Part shown: positions 33,788-41,995 of the stretch, piece after piece
Layout of the letters: each line of letters opens with the position of its first letter
How positions within the stretch are numbered: position 1 is the stretch's first letter
Assembly: GCA_022710975.1 (NCBI GenBank)
Contig: JAKLGA010000006.1
Location: 310,001 to 374,000, forward strand
DNA: 64,000 bases
Direction of reading: 5' to 3'
DNA from: Myxococcota bacterium
GTDB taxonomy: Bacteria; Myxococcota; B64-G9
Notes under the pieces: model-generated
What the model saw: the letters and a program-made list of their open reading frames with translations, nothing else
What the model was told of the DNA's origin: nothing
Databases searched by the model: none
Position numbers and translations under genes: made by a program

Positions 33788-36712
33788 TTATACCTGCGGC
33801 GGCGGAGAAGCGGAACCACCGACGGGCGGGAGGGTCGCCCCTCCCGCCCGCAGGAACCTGGGCCGGGCGTGGAGCAGCACCGCGGGCAGGACGGTCAGGG
33901 CGGTGAGCGCGCTGGTCACCATGGCGAGCGCCAGCAAGATGCCGAAGGAGTGCAGCGGCACGATCTCCGCGAACAGGAACACGAGCATCCCCCCGATGAT
34001 GGTGATGGCGTTGATCAGGATGGCCCGGCCCACCGTACGCAGCACCATGCGCAGCATCGCCTCGGGTGAACCCTGCCGCCGGGACTCCAGCAGCAGGCGC
34101 GACATGAAGTGGATGGTGTAGTCGATGCCCACCCCCACCACCAGGGAGGCGATCAGCACCGTGGCCGGATCGAGGTCAATCCCCAGGGCGCCCATCACGC
34201 CGAAGTTGATGAGCAGGGTCAACGACATGGGAATCATGCCCAGGATGCCCGCCAGCACCGAGCGGAACTGAATCATCAGCAGGATCATGGCCATGATGGC
34301 GGCGAGCCCCAGGCTGTTGAGCTGGCTCCAGACGAGCTGATCGTCGATGGTCACCGCGATGGAGTGCATGCCGGTCTGGCTGACCTCGACCCGAACCACC
34401 TCGTCCGGCGGCAGGGCGCTGGCCGCCGCGGCATCGAGCGGCAGCAGCAGCGACGGGGAGAGCGCGGGCCACAGGTCGCCATCGAGGTCCTGGCCGAGCC
34501 TGGCGTCACCGGCCGCCGCCGAGGGCAGGGCCGCCAGGAGCCGCGCCTTCATCGCCGACACGCGCGCTCCGCGAGAGCGCTCCTCGACCAGGGACCCCAC
34601 CGAGCGAACGAGGTAGCCAAGGCCCTCGGGATCCTCCTCCAGCAGCGCGGCCGGGAGCTCCCGCCGCAGGATGGTCTCCGTCTCCGCGGTGATCTTGCCC
34701 GCCTGGGCCGCCTTCGCCAGGGCCTCCGCCACCCTCCTGGCCAGGGCCTCGTCCTCGATCGGCAGGTCCGACTCCTCGGAGCGCAGGAAACGCTCGAGCG
34801 CCGCGGGCAGTCCGGCGTCCGCGGGCAGCGGCGCTTGCAGCCCCTCCTCGATCGCCCGGCGCACCGCGGGTTGGTCCAGGGCTCCCTCACCCAGGCGGCG
34901 GCGAAGATCGAGCGCCACGGCCAGGCTGGCACGGTCCAGAGCGAACGCCTCCGCCCTGCGAAGGCTGTCCGCGTCGGCCGTCGCGCGCGTGAGGCGCCGC
35001 GCCTGGCGGGGCAGGGCGTCCAGGAACGCCTGGATCTCCGCCACGATCACCCGCAGGCGCACGGTGTCATTGGAGGAGCTGACGCCCTGGACCAGCGAGT
35101 GTGTCAGGCTCTTGTCGGCCATCTGCTTGAGGACGTCCTTGCCCTCGAGCTGGAACCAGAGGTTGCCCACCCCCTCGCGCGTGTCCGGGATGCAACGGTG
35201 ATCGCTCATCACGCTGTTCATCTGGGCCACGATGCTGCCCAGGCTGCGGGTGTTGCCCACGTCCGGGTAGGCCTGCATGTGCTTCTCGACCAGCAACATG
35301 GTCTCCAGGACGAAGGGTTCCTTGGGCTCGCCGTCGACCGTGATCCAGATGGGCAGGTTGCCGCCCAGGCGGGTGCGGATGACCTCGTCGGACTTGCGCA
35401 GCGGGCTCTCCTCGGAGAAGTAGGTCACCATGTTGAACTGCCGGTCGAGCTTGAGCGAGAAGACCGCCGCGCCGGCCGTGAGCACCAACCAGCCGGCGAC
35501 GACCAGGCCCTTGCGGCGCGCCACCAGTGCGCCCAGGCGGTCGAGCCAACCGCCCTCGGGCGCCAGGTCACCGCCGGTCCTGGCGTCACGCCGGGCTGCG
35601 CGGGGCTTGAGATAGCTGACCACGGCCGGCACGAAGGTCAGCGCGATGAGCATGGCCACGAAGGTGCCGAAGGCGGCGATCAGGCCGGTGTGCTGCACGA
35701 AGGCCAGGTTGGAGGTGCAGAACGACAGGAACCCGATGACCGTGGTCACCCCGGCCATCAGGATGGGTTCCATCACCTCGCCGAGCGCCTGGCTGAGACC
35801 CTCCGGGGTGTGCGCCGCTGGGCCAACCTCCTCCACCTTGTGCAGCAGGTGGATGGCGTAGGCCGTGCCCAGCGTGATCAGCAGGGTCGGAATCACGTTC
35901 GACAGCATGGTGATGGGGATGTCGCAGGCCGCCATGAGGCCCATGGCCCACAGGGCGCTGACCAGCACCGTGGCCAGGGGCAGCAGGATCCCGCGGAGGG
36001 AGCGGAAGGCCAGGAGCAGGATCAGGATGACGATCAGCGAGACGATCGGCACCAGGGTGATCATGTCCCGGATGATCACCTCGGACATGTTCTTGGTCCA
36101 AAAGGGGAAGCCGGTCATGTGCGCCCTGCGAGCGCCGATCAGCGGCCGGGTCGTGTCCTCCACCGCCCTGGCCACCAAGACCCGATCCACCCCCTTGGAG
36201 ATGTTGTAGATCAGGTTGGCCAGCTTACCGTCCGCGCTGACCACCAGGCCGACCATGTCCTCCTTGGCCAGCACCTGCGCGCGCAGCCGGGCGCTGTCCT
36301 CGGCGCTCTGCGGCAGAGCCTCCGGGTCGACCAGCTTGCCGACCACCACGGCCTTCTCGCCCTCGATCTCCCGCGCCTGCACGTCGTCGATCGAGGTCAG
36401 GCTGACCACCCAGGTGATCCCGGGGATCTGCCGGATGGCCTGGGTGAGCTCTTGCACCAGCGCCAGCGACTCGGGGCTGAAGGCGTCCTCGACCTCCACC
36501 GCCAGCATGCCTACGTCCACCCCGCCGAAACGCTCGCCGGCCTCGGTGAAACGGATGACGACCGGGTCCTCCTCGGGCAGGTACTTGCTGACGTCGCTCT
36601 CGACATACGACCACTCGAAGGTGGCGTAGGCGGCAGCCGCGGTCAGCAGGGCGGTGGTGATGATCACCGCCAGGCGGTAGCGGACGACCCAGCGCGCGAA
36701 GGCGTTCATCAT
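33788..36712 (-). CDS. RND-superfamily MMPL-type exporter
   Basis: 974 residues. Two homologous halves, each with one N-terminal transmembrane helix, a periplasmic domain and a five-helix bundle. First half: MNAFARWVVRYRLAVIITTA..., loop about 40-220 then helices from IIRDMITLVPIVSLIVILIL. Second half: GLVVAGWLVLTAGAAVFSL, a long loop, then LNSLGLAAIMAMILLMIQFR and VVGVGIDYTIHFMSRLLLES (RND helix-4-like motif). The second loop has an unusual helical insert (about 585-740). This family exports lipids or hydrophobic molecules using the proton gradient. Followed by the outer-membrane and LolA-like genes upstream in the same operon. Confidence 0.9.
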   Translation of the reverse strand: MMNAFARWVVRYRLAVIITTALLTAAAAYATFEWSYVESDVSKYLPEEDPVVIRFTEAGERFGGVDVGMLAVEVEDAFSPESLALVQELTQAIRQIPGITWVVSLTSIDDVQAREIEGEKAVVVGKLVDPEALPQSAEDSARLRAQVLAKEDMVGLVVSADGKLANLIYNISKGVDRVLVARAVEDTTRPLIGARRAHMTGFPFWTKNMSEVIIRDMITLVPIVSLIVILILLLAFRSLRGILLPLATVLVSALWAMGLMAACDIPITMLSNVIPTLLITLGTAYAIHLLHKVEEVGPAAHTPEGLSQALGEVMEPILMAGVTTVIGFLSFCTSNLAFVQHTGLIAAFGTFVAMLIALTFVPAVVSYLKPRAARRDARTGGDLAPEGGWLDRLGALVARRKGLVVAGWLVLTAGAAVFSLKLDRQFNMVTYFSEESPLRKSDEVIRTRLGGNLPIWITVDGEPKEPFVLETMLLVEKHMQAYPDVGNTRSLGSIVAQMNSVMSDHRCIPDTREGVGNLWFQLEGKDVLKQMADKSLTHSLVQGVSSSNDTVRLRVIVAEIQAFLDALPRQARRLTRATADADSLRRAEAFALDRASLAVALDLRRRLGEGALDQPAVRRAIEEGLQAPLPADAGLPAALERFLRSEESDLPIEDEALARRVAEALAKAAQAGKITAETETILRRELPAALLEEDPEGLGYLVRSVGSLVEERSRGARVSAMKARLLAALPSAAAGDARLGQDLDGDLWPALSPSLLLPLDAAAASALPPDEVVRVEVSQTGMHSIAVTIDDQLVWSQLNSLGLAAIMAMILLMIQFRSVLAGILGMIPMSLTLLINFGVMGALGIDLDPATVLIASLVVGVGIDYTIHFMSRLLLESRRQGSPEAMLRMVLRTVGRAILINAITIIGGMLVFLFAEIVPLHSFGILLALAMVTSALTALTVLPAVLLHARPRFLRAGGATLPPVGGSASPPPQV

Positions 36713-36740
36713 GGAGGGTCCCTCGTACCCGGGCTGCGGC

Positions 36741-38195
36741 TCAGAAGTCGGCCCGGAAGCGCAGGAAGAGCTGGTCGAGCGCCTCGAAGAGCTGCAGCGA
36801 GGTGCCGTCCTCGCCGCGCGCCATCAGGTAACCGATGGCCACCTCCGAGCCGTCGAAGGGCTTGTAGGAGATGAGCGCGTTCAGCAGGCCGGCCAGGCCG
36901 TCGCGGCCCTGGGTGGTGTCCAGCTCGCCGCCCAGGTTGAGCTCGAAGCGCAGCCGATCGTTCAACACGGCCTTGCGGAACGACACGAACAGGTAGTCGT
37001 GCAGGCGGTGGCCGGTCATCTCGACGAAGAACCCGTGGATCCACTGGAGGTTGAGGTAGTAGCCGCCGGGGATGGTGTACTCCGCCCCCAGCACCCACTT
37101 CGTGTAGGGCTCGTCCTCGACGGCGGTCAGCGTCTGGGTCCGCGAGCCCAGCGCAGAGGCCACGGTGATGCGGGTCTCCTCGCCCTCCGGGAGGATCAAG
37201 GCCACCTCGGCCCACACCCCCACGTCGCCGAGCGCGCCGCGCAGGTTGAAGCCGACCACGTCGATCTTCGGGTAGGCGAGCTCCACGTCGTCCACCGCCA
37301 CCACCACGCAGGTGGGCCCGCCGGCCGGGCAGCCTTCGTCGCCGGGGTTGCGGAAGGTGGCGGTGCCGGCCACCGCGCGGGGCGAGGGCACCGGCTCGCG
37401 GGCGTGGGCGTAGGACACGGTCCACTCGAAGTCCCACAGCGTCCAGCGCACCCGGGCGCCGCCCAGCAGGTTGTCCACCTGGGTGGCCGGGGTGAGGGTG
37501 CGCAGCTGCTCCGCACCCGGCGGCAGCAGCACGAGGCTCAGGTTGGGATCCTCCAGCGCGGACAGGTCGAAGGCCGGCATGAGCGGGCTCTGCAGCGGGT
37601 CTTCCCCGAGGAACAGATCGACCGGCAGGACGGAGGGCAGGTAGCGGGGCGCCACCACGCCCTCCAGGGTCACCCACTCGTCCCCGAGGGTCAGCGCGGC
37701 CTTCAGCCCCACGTTGCCCACCCGCGCCTTGAACTCCAGGGGGTTCTCGAGGTCCAGGGCGTCCAGGGGGTTGGTGGGGTTGAAGCCGTCGGCCTCGCCC
37801 CAGCCGAGAACCTGCTTGCCCGCGCGCAGATCCAGCTTGACCCAGTCGTTGTCCAGCAGGAAGCCGTAGTAGTCCACGTAGGCTTCGTTCACCCGCCAGC
37901 TCACCGGCTCGACGGTGCCGCGGTCCCACAGGTCGTCCACCAGCCGCACGTCGGTGAAGTTCGTGTTGCGCAATTCCAAATTCGCGATCGCGGCCACCTC
38001 CTCGGCGGGGTTGGCCTTGATGCGCAGCTGGAACCAGTTGGCGTTGCGGAAGTTGTAGAAGTCGCCGTGGCGGACCCCGATGTAGTTCTCGGTGGCCACC
38101 ACCCCGTTCAGCTCCATCCCGGCGCGCGCCTGGAGTGAGGCCACGGCCAGCAGACCGAAGGCCGACAGCGCCGCCCACCTGGGAGCATGTGTCAT
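36741..38195 (-). CDS. Outer-membrane beta-barrel protein (DUF1302-like)
   Basis: 484 residues. Signal peptide to about residue 25 (LLAVASLQARAG). The rest alternates beta strands ending in aromatic residues (NYIGVRHGDFYNFRNANWFQ, RVNEAYVDYYGFLLDNDWVK, FLRFRADF at the C terminus, with the terminal Phe of outer-membrane barrels). KQVLGWGEADGFNPTNPLDA is the conserved feature of the DUF1302 family. In many proteobacteria such a barrel is paired with an MMPL exporter and an outer-membrane lipoprotein-sorting protein, exactly as here. Confidence 0.85.
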   Translation of the reverse strand: MTHAPRWAALSAFGLLAVASLQARAGMELNGVVATENYIGVRHGDFYNFRNANWFQLRIKANPAEEVAAIANLELRNTNFTDVRLVDDLWDRGTVEPVSWRVNEAYVDYYGFLLDNDWVKLDLRAGKQVLGWGEADGFNPTNPLDALDLENPLEFKARVGNVGLKAALTLGDEWVTLEGVVAPRYLPSVLPVDLFLGEDPLQSPLMPAFDLSALEDPNLSLVLLPPGAEQLRTLTPATQVDNLLGGARVRWTLWDFEWTVSYAHAREPVPSPRAVAGTATFRNPGDEGCPAGGPTCVVVAVDDVELAYPKIDVVGFNLRGALGDVGVWAEVALILPEGEETRITVASALGSRTQTLTAVEDEPYTKWVLGAEYTIPGGYYLNLQWIHGFFVEMTGHRLHDYLFVSFRKAVLNDRLRFELNLGGELDTTQGRDGLAGLLNALISYKPFDGSEVAIGYLMARGEDGTSLQLFEALDQLFLRFRADF

Positions 38196-38229
38196 GGGGA
38201 GGACCCGCGCGCCGGGAGGGCCGGCGGAG

Positions 38230-38973
38230 CTAGTTGCGCTTGAGCTGCCGCTTGCTGAAGAAACTGTCCTTCAACCCGGTGTCCACCTGCAGCTTCTCCA
38301 CGAAGTTGCGGGTGGCGTGGTTCTTCTTCACGTCCTTGATCTCCATCAGGTAACTCTGGGTGTACTTGCCCGCGGGGCGGAAGTCACTGCGGGTCATGAC
38401 CTTCCAGGGCTTGCCCGACTTGTCGCTGAACTCGATGCGGTCGAAGAGGAAGTCGGCCTTGCGCACGAACAGCTTGACGGGGCCATAGTCCGAGTCCTTG
38501 TCGGGCTTGGGCTGCAGGGCGAGCACGTGGTGCTCGGCGTCCTCGGTCATCCCCTGGACCGTGAGCCGCGAGGCGAACGTGTCGCTGCTGAGATCCTCGT
38601 AGGAGAAGTCCGTGCCCGCGAAGTTGTCGTTCTTCACGTGTCCGGCCACCAGCCTGACCTTCTGCAGGGCGGGCAGCCACAGGTACATGCCGCCGTCCGT
38701 GCCCTCGTCGAGGAAGGCCATGCCCTTCACGTCCGCCGGTTCGAGGAAACGGATCAGCCGCTTGCTGGTGCCTTGCTGGTACATCTCCATCTTGCGGTAG
38801 GACTTGGCGCCGTCGGCGTCCTCCAGCTCCATGCGCACCGTGGCGGTGGAGTCCTTGGCGCTGAACTCGGCCTGATCCACCTTGGCCAGCACCTCGTCCC
38901 CGCTGAGCGCCAGGGCCGGGCCGCTGAGCAACCACAGAGCCGCCACGAGTGCCATGCCACCCACGCGTACCAT
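38230..38973 (-). CDS. Outer-membrane lipoprotein-sorting (LolA-like) protein
   Basis: 247 residues. Signal peptide MVRVGGMALVAALWLLSGPALA, then a LolA/LolB-like incomplete barrel (LAKVDQAEFSAKDSTATVRM, RLIRFLEPADVKGMAFLDEG, YLWLPALQKVRLVAGH, GTDFSYEDLSSD). This type is linked with RND exporters and may carry a hydrophobic substrate across the periplasm. GGAGG lies seven bases before the ATG. Operon order in transcription: this gene, barrel protein, exporter, lipoprotein. Confidence 0.87.
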   Translation of the reverse strand: MVRVGGMALVAALWLLSGPALALSGDEVLAKVDQAEFSAKDSTATVRMELEDADGAKSYRKMEMYQQGTSKRLIRFLEPADVKGMAFLDEGTDGGMYLWLPALQKVRLVAGHVKNDNFAGTDFSYEDLSSDTFASRLTVQGMTEDAEHHVLALQPKPDKDSDYGPVKLFVRKADFLFDRIEFSDKSGKPWKVMTRSDFRPAGKYTQSYLMEIKDVKKNHATRNFVEKLQVDTGLKDSFFSKRQLKRN

Positions 38974-39023
38974 GCCGTCACCTCCCGGCGCGGCCCAGCC
39001 GCGGGCCGCGCGAAGTCCGCCTC

Positions 39024-40331
39024 TCACTTGCCCAGCAACGCCAGGGCGCGCTTGAGCTGCACGTCCTCGCCGCGGCCGTCCCACGCGACGGACACATCCG
39101 GTTCGATGCCGTCGTAGTTCGGGGTGCCTGCCGGAGAGTAGTACCGCCCGGTGGACAGTTTCAAGGCCGAGCCCTCCGAGAGCTCAAGCACGTCCTGGAC
39201 CGTGCCCTTGCCGAGGGTGGTCTCCCCCACCAGCTTGGCGCGCCGCGCGTCGCGCAGCGCCATGACCACGATCTCGCTCACCGAGGCGCTGCGGTGATCG
39301 ACCAGCACCACCAGGGGCAGCTGTTGCCAGAGGCCGCCCTGGGGGTTGCGCTCCACCTGGATGCGCTGGTGCTCCTTGCCCGCCACGCTGACCACCGGCC
39401 CGGCGGGTAGGAACAGCCCGGCCACCGCCGTCCCCTCGGTCACCAGCCCGCCGGGGTTGCCGCGCAGATCGAGGACCAGCCCCTTCAGCCCGCCGCCGGC
39501 CTCGAGCTTCTCCAGCACGCCGGCCAGCCTCTGTCCGGTCTGCTGCCTGAAGTCGGACAGGTGCACCCGGGCCAATCCCTGGCCGAGCTCGCTCACGCTG
39601 AGGTGGCGCTTGGGCTCCTCGGCCAGCTCCAGGGTGTACGTCTTGCCCGCCACGACCGCCTCGACCTTCTCCCCGGGCTTGCCCCGCACCAGGGCCAGGG
39701 CCTCGAGCTCGTTCAGCAGCGCTGCCGGCCGGCCGCCCAGCGCCTCCACGCGCTGCCCGCGCAGGATGCCCGCCCGGGCGGCGGGCATGCCCTCCACCAC
39801 GTCGAGGACGAGCAGCCCGGACGGGCTGGGCTCGAACAGCAGGCCCGCCGAGGCCGCCGGCGTGCTGCCATCGTCCACCAGCCTGGGCACCAGCTCCTCC
39901 TCCAGGAACACGCTCCAGTGGTCGCCGCAGCGCGCCACCAGCTCGCGCAGCATGGCGCGCTCGAGCTTGATCCGCGTGAGCCCAGCCTGGGCGGCCAGGG
40001 CCTGGGCCGCGCACGCCTCGAGCTCCCTGGCCAGCTCCTTGCTGTCAGCCAGCGCCGCCAGGGGGATGTCGTGCCTGGCCTCGCCGCAGATCAACCGCGC
40101 CAGCCCCGGCGGGGGCAGCAGCTCGGCGCGGCAAGCCGGCGCGACCCGCGCCAGGCCCTGCAGCGCGCCCAGGGCCAGCGCCGCGGGGTTGGCCGTGTCC
40201 ACGTAGGCCACCTCGAAGTGCCGCAGCACCTCGCGGAGCGTCGGCAGGCCCTCGGCGGCCCGCGCAGCGGGGTCCACGAGCAGCCCGAGCAGGGCCAGCC
40301 CGATCGTCCAGCCAGCACGCGCATTCAGCAT
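39024..40331 (-). CDS. S41-family C-terminal processing peptidase
   Basis: 435 residues. Signal peptide (GLALLGLLVDPAARA). A PDZ domain occupies about 150-230 (LVLDVVEGMPAARAGILRGQ). The protease core has DLRGNPGG and the Ser-Lys dyad: Ser in VDHRSASVSEIVV, Lys in VGETTLGKGTVQ. CtpA-type proteases cut after nonpolar C-terminal sites in the periplasm and help in quality control or signalling. It starts after GGAGGAGGCGTC. Upstream of the exporter operon by 50 bp. Confidence 0.92.
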   Translation of the reverse strand: MLNARAGWTIGLALLGLLVDPAARAAEGLPTLREVLRHFEVAYVDTANPAALALGALQGLARVAPACRAELLPPPGLARLICGEARHDIPLAALADSKELARELEACAAQALAAQAGLTRIKLERAMLRELVARCGDHWSVFLEEELVPRLVDDGSTPAASAGLLFEPSPSGLLVLDVVEGMPAARAGILRGQRVEALGGRPAALLNELEALALVRGKPGEKVEAVVAGKTYTLELAEEPKRHLSVSELGQGLARVHLSDFRQQTGQRLAGVLEKLEAGGGLKGLVLDLRGNPGGLVTEGTAVAGLFLPAGPVVSVAGKEHQRIQVERNPQGGLWQQLPLVVLVDHRSASVSEIVVMALRDARRAKLVGETTLGKGTVQDVLELSEGSALKLSTGRYYSPAGTPNYDGIEPDVSVAWDGRGEDVQLKRALALLGK

Positions 40332-40365
40332 GACGCCTCCTCCCCGGAGCCCGCGCGCCCCATCC

Positions 40366-40650
40366 TCAGGGACGCACCTCGAAACCCGAGAATTCACCCG
40401 CCTCCGGCTCCCAGCGGGGCTCCACCCCGGCCACCTCGGCCGCGGGCGGACCCCGCCGGCTCCAGGCCAGCAGGGAAGCCAGCGCCTCGCGCGGGCCCTC
40501 GGCCAGGAGCTCCACCCGCCCGTCGGGCAGGTTGCGCACCCAGCCCGTGAGGCCGAGCGCCCTGGCCTCACGGCGGGCGTGATAGCGGTAGCCCACGCCC
40601 TGCACCACGCCCTCCACCAGCAGCCGCAGGCGCGCTCGGCCGGTCTCCAT
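40366..40650 (-). CDS. acyP: Acylphosphatase
   Basis: 94 residues, normal for the family. The signature VEGVVQGVGYRYHARREA has the phosphate-binding loop and catalytic Arg (in GYR); the second conserved block GWVRNLPDGRVEL carries the catalytic Asn. It hydrolyses acyl phosphates such as carbamoyl phosphate or 1,3-bisphosphoglycerate. Lies 21 bp after PhoH and 34 bp before the S41 protease, all on the same strand. Confidence 0.93.
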   Translation of the reverse strand: METGRARLRLLVEGVVQGVGYRYHARREARALGLTGWVRNLPDGRVELLAEGPREALASLLAWSRRGPPAAEVAGVEPRWEPEAGEFSGFEVRP

Positions 40651-40671
40651 GCCCTCTCCCGCCCCGGCGGC

Positions 40672-41991
40672 TCACAGCAGATCGCTGGCCACCTCGGCCA
40701 GCTCGCTGCGCTCGCCCTTGCGCAAGGTCACCGTGCCGGCGATGGCCTTGCCGCGGAAACGGTTGATCACGTAGGACAGCCCGTTGTTGGAGGAGTCCAC
40801 GTACGGGTTGTCGATCTGGTACAGGTCGCCCGTCAGCACGACCTTGGTCTGGTCGCCGGCGCGGGTGATGATGGTCTTGACCTCGTGCGGGGTGAGGTTC
40901 TGCGCCTCGTCCACGATGATGTACTGGTTGGGGATGCTGCGCCCGCGGATGTAGGTCAGCGGCTCGATCTCGATCAGGCCCATGTCCATCAGCTCGCGGT
41001 ACGAGCGGCCCTGGCGCTTGTCCTTGCGGGTCAGGTTCATCAGCAGCTCGACGTTGTCGAAGATGGGCTGCATCCAGGGGTTCAGCTTGTCCTCCACGTC
41101 GCCGGGCAGGAAGCCGATGTCGCGGCCGAGCGGGAAGATGGGCCGCGAGACCAGCAGGCGCTGGAACAGGCCCTCCTCCGAGGTCTTGTGCATGCCGGCC
41201 GCCAGCGCCAGCAGGGTCTTGCCGGTGCCGGCCTTGCCGGCCAGGCTGACCAGCTTGATGCGGTCGTCGAGCAGCAGATCCATGGCGAAGGTCTGCTCGC
41301 GGTTGCGCGCCTGGATGCCCCACACCGAGCCGCGGGCCTTGAGCAGCGGCAGCAGGTTCTTGGCCTCCGGATCCAGGCGGCCCAGGGCGCCGTGCGCGCC
41401 GTTGGACTCGTCGCGCAGGTGGACGAACTGGTTGGCGATGGGCTCGTAGCCCTTCAGCTTCTCCACCGGCAGGTTGCCCTGGCGGTAGAAGGCGTCGATC
41501 TCCTCGCCCGAGGCCTGCACCTCGGCCACGCCGGAGTAGATCTCGTCCGCGGTCACCTTCTCCGTGTCGTAGTCCTCGGCGCGGATGCCCAGGGCGTCGG
41601 CCTTGATGCGCAGGTTGGTGTCCTTGGTGATGAAGATGGTGGCCTTGTCGGGCTCGCGCTCCTTGAGATCGAAGGCCACCGCCAGGATGCGGTGGTCCAT
41701 GGTCTGCCCGATGCCCATCTCGGCCGGCAGCTTCTGGTTGGTGAACAGCACCCGCAGCCGCCCGCCGGTGGGGGTGGGCACGCCGTCGGACAGGTGGCCC
41801 TTGTGGCGGTAGTCGTCGATCATCCGGCCGACCACGCGGGCGTTGCGCCCCAGCTCGGACAGCTCCTTCTTGAAGCGATCGATCTCCTCGATCACGTAGA
41901 TCGGGATGATCACGTCGTTGTCGCCGAAGGTCAGGATGGCGTTCGGATCATGCAAGAGCACGTTGGTGTCGAGGACGAAGTTCTTCTTCAT
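40672..41991 (-). CDS. PhoH-family PIN-ATPase
   Basis: 439 residues. N-terminal PIN-like nuclease domain (about 1-140; FVLDTNVLLHDP with the first acidic residue, EEIDRFKKE, ITKDTNLRIKAD), then the PhoH ATPase: Walker A in AGKAGTGKTLLALA (about 250), QYIIVDEAQNLTPHEVKT as Walker B. This PIN-PhoH fusion is the PhoH2 type, linked with RNA unwinding and cleavage. Its ATG is four bases from the stop of the GGDEF gene, so it is co-transcribed. Confidence 0.92.
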   Translation of the reverse strand: MKKNFVLDTNVLLHDPNAILTFGDNDVIIPIYVIEEIDRFKKELSELGRNARVVGRMIDDYRHKGHLSDGVPTPTGGRLRVLFTNQKLPAEMGIGQTMDHRILAVAFDLKEREPDKATIFITKDTNLRIKADALGIRAEDYDTEKVTADEIYSGVAEVQASGEEIDAFYRQGNLPVEKLKGYEPIANQFVHLRDESNGAHGALGRLDPEAKNLLPLLKARGSVWGIQARNREQTFAMDLLLDDRIKLVSLAGKAGTGKTLLALAAGMHKTSEEGLFQRLLVSRPIFPLGRDIGFLPGDVEDKLNPWMQPIFDNVELLMNLTRKDKRQGRSYRELMDMGLIEIEPLTYIRGRSIPNQYIIVDEAQNLTPHEVKTIITRAGDQTKVVLTGDLYQIDNPYVDSSNNGLSYVINRFRGKAIAGTVTLRKGERSELAEVASDLL

Positions 41992-41995
41992 CGTG

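Noticed and set aside
34109-36874. Long plus-strand frame opposite the MMPL exporter
   Set aside because: Low-complexity His/Gln/Arg composition, no start signals, exporter reading is clear.
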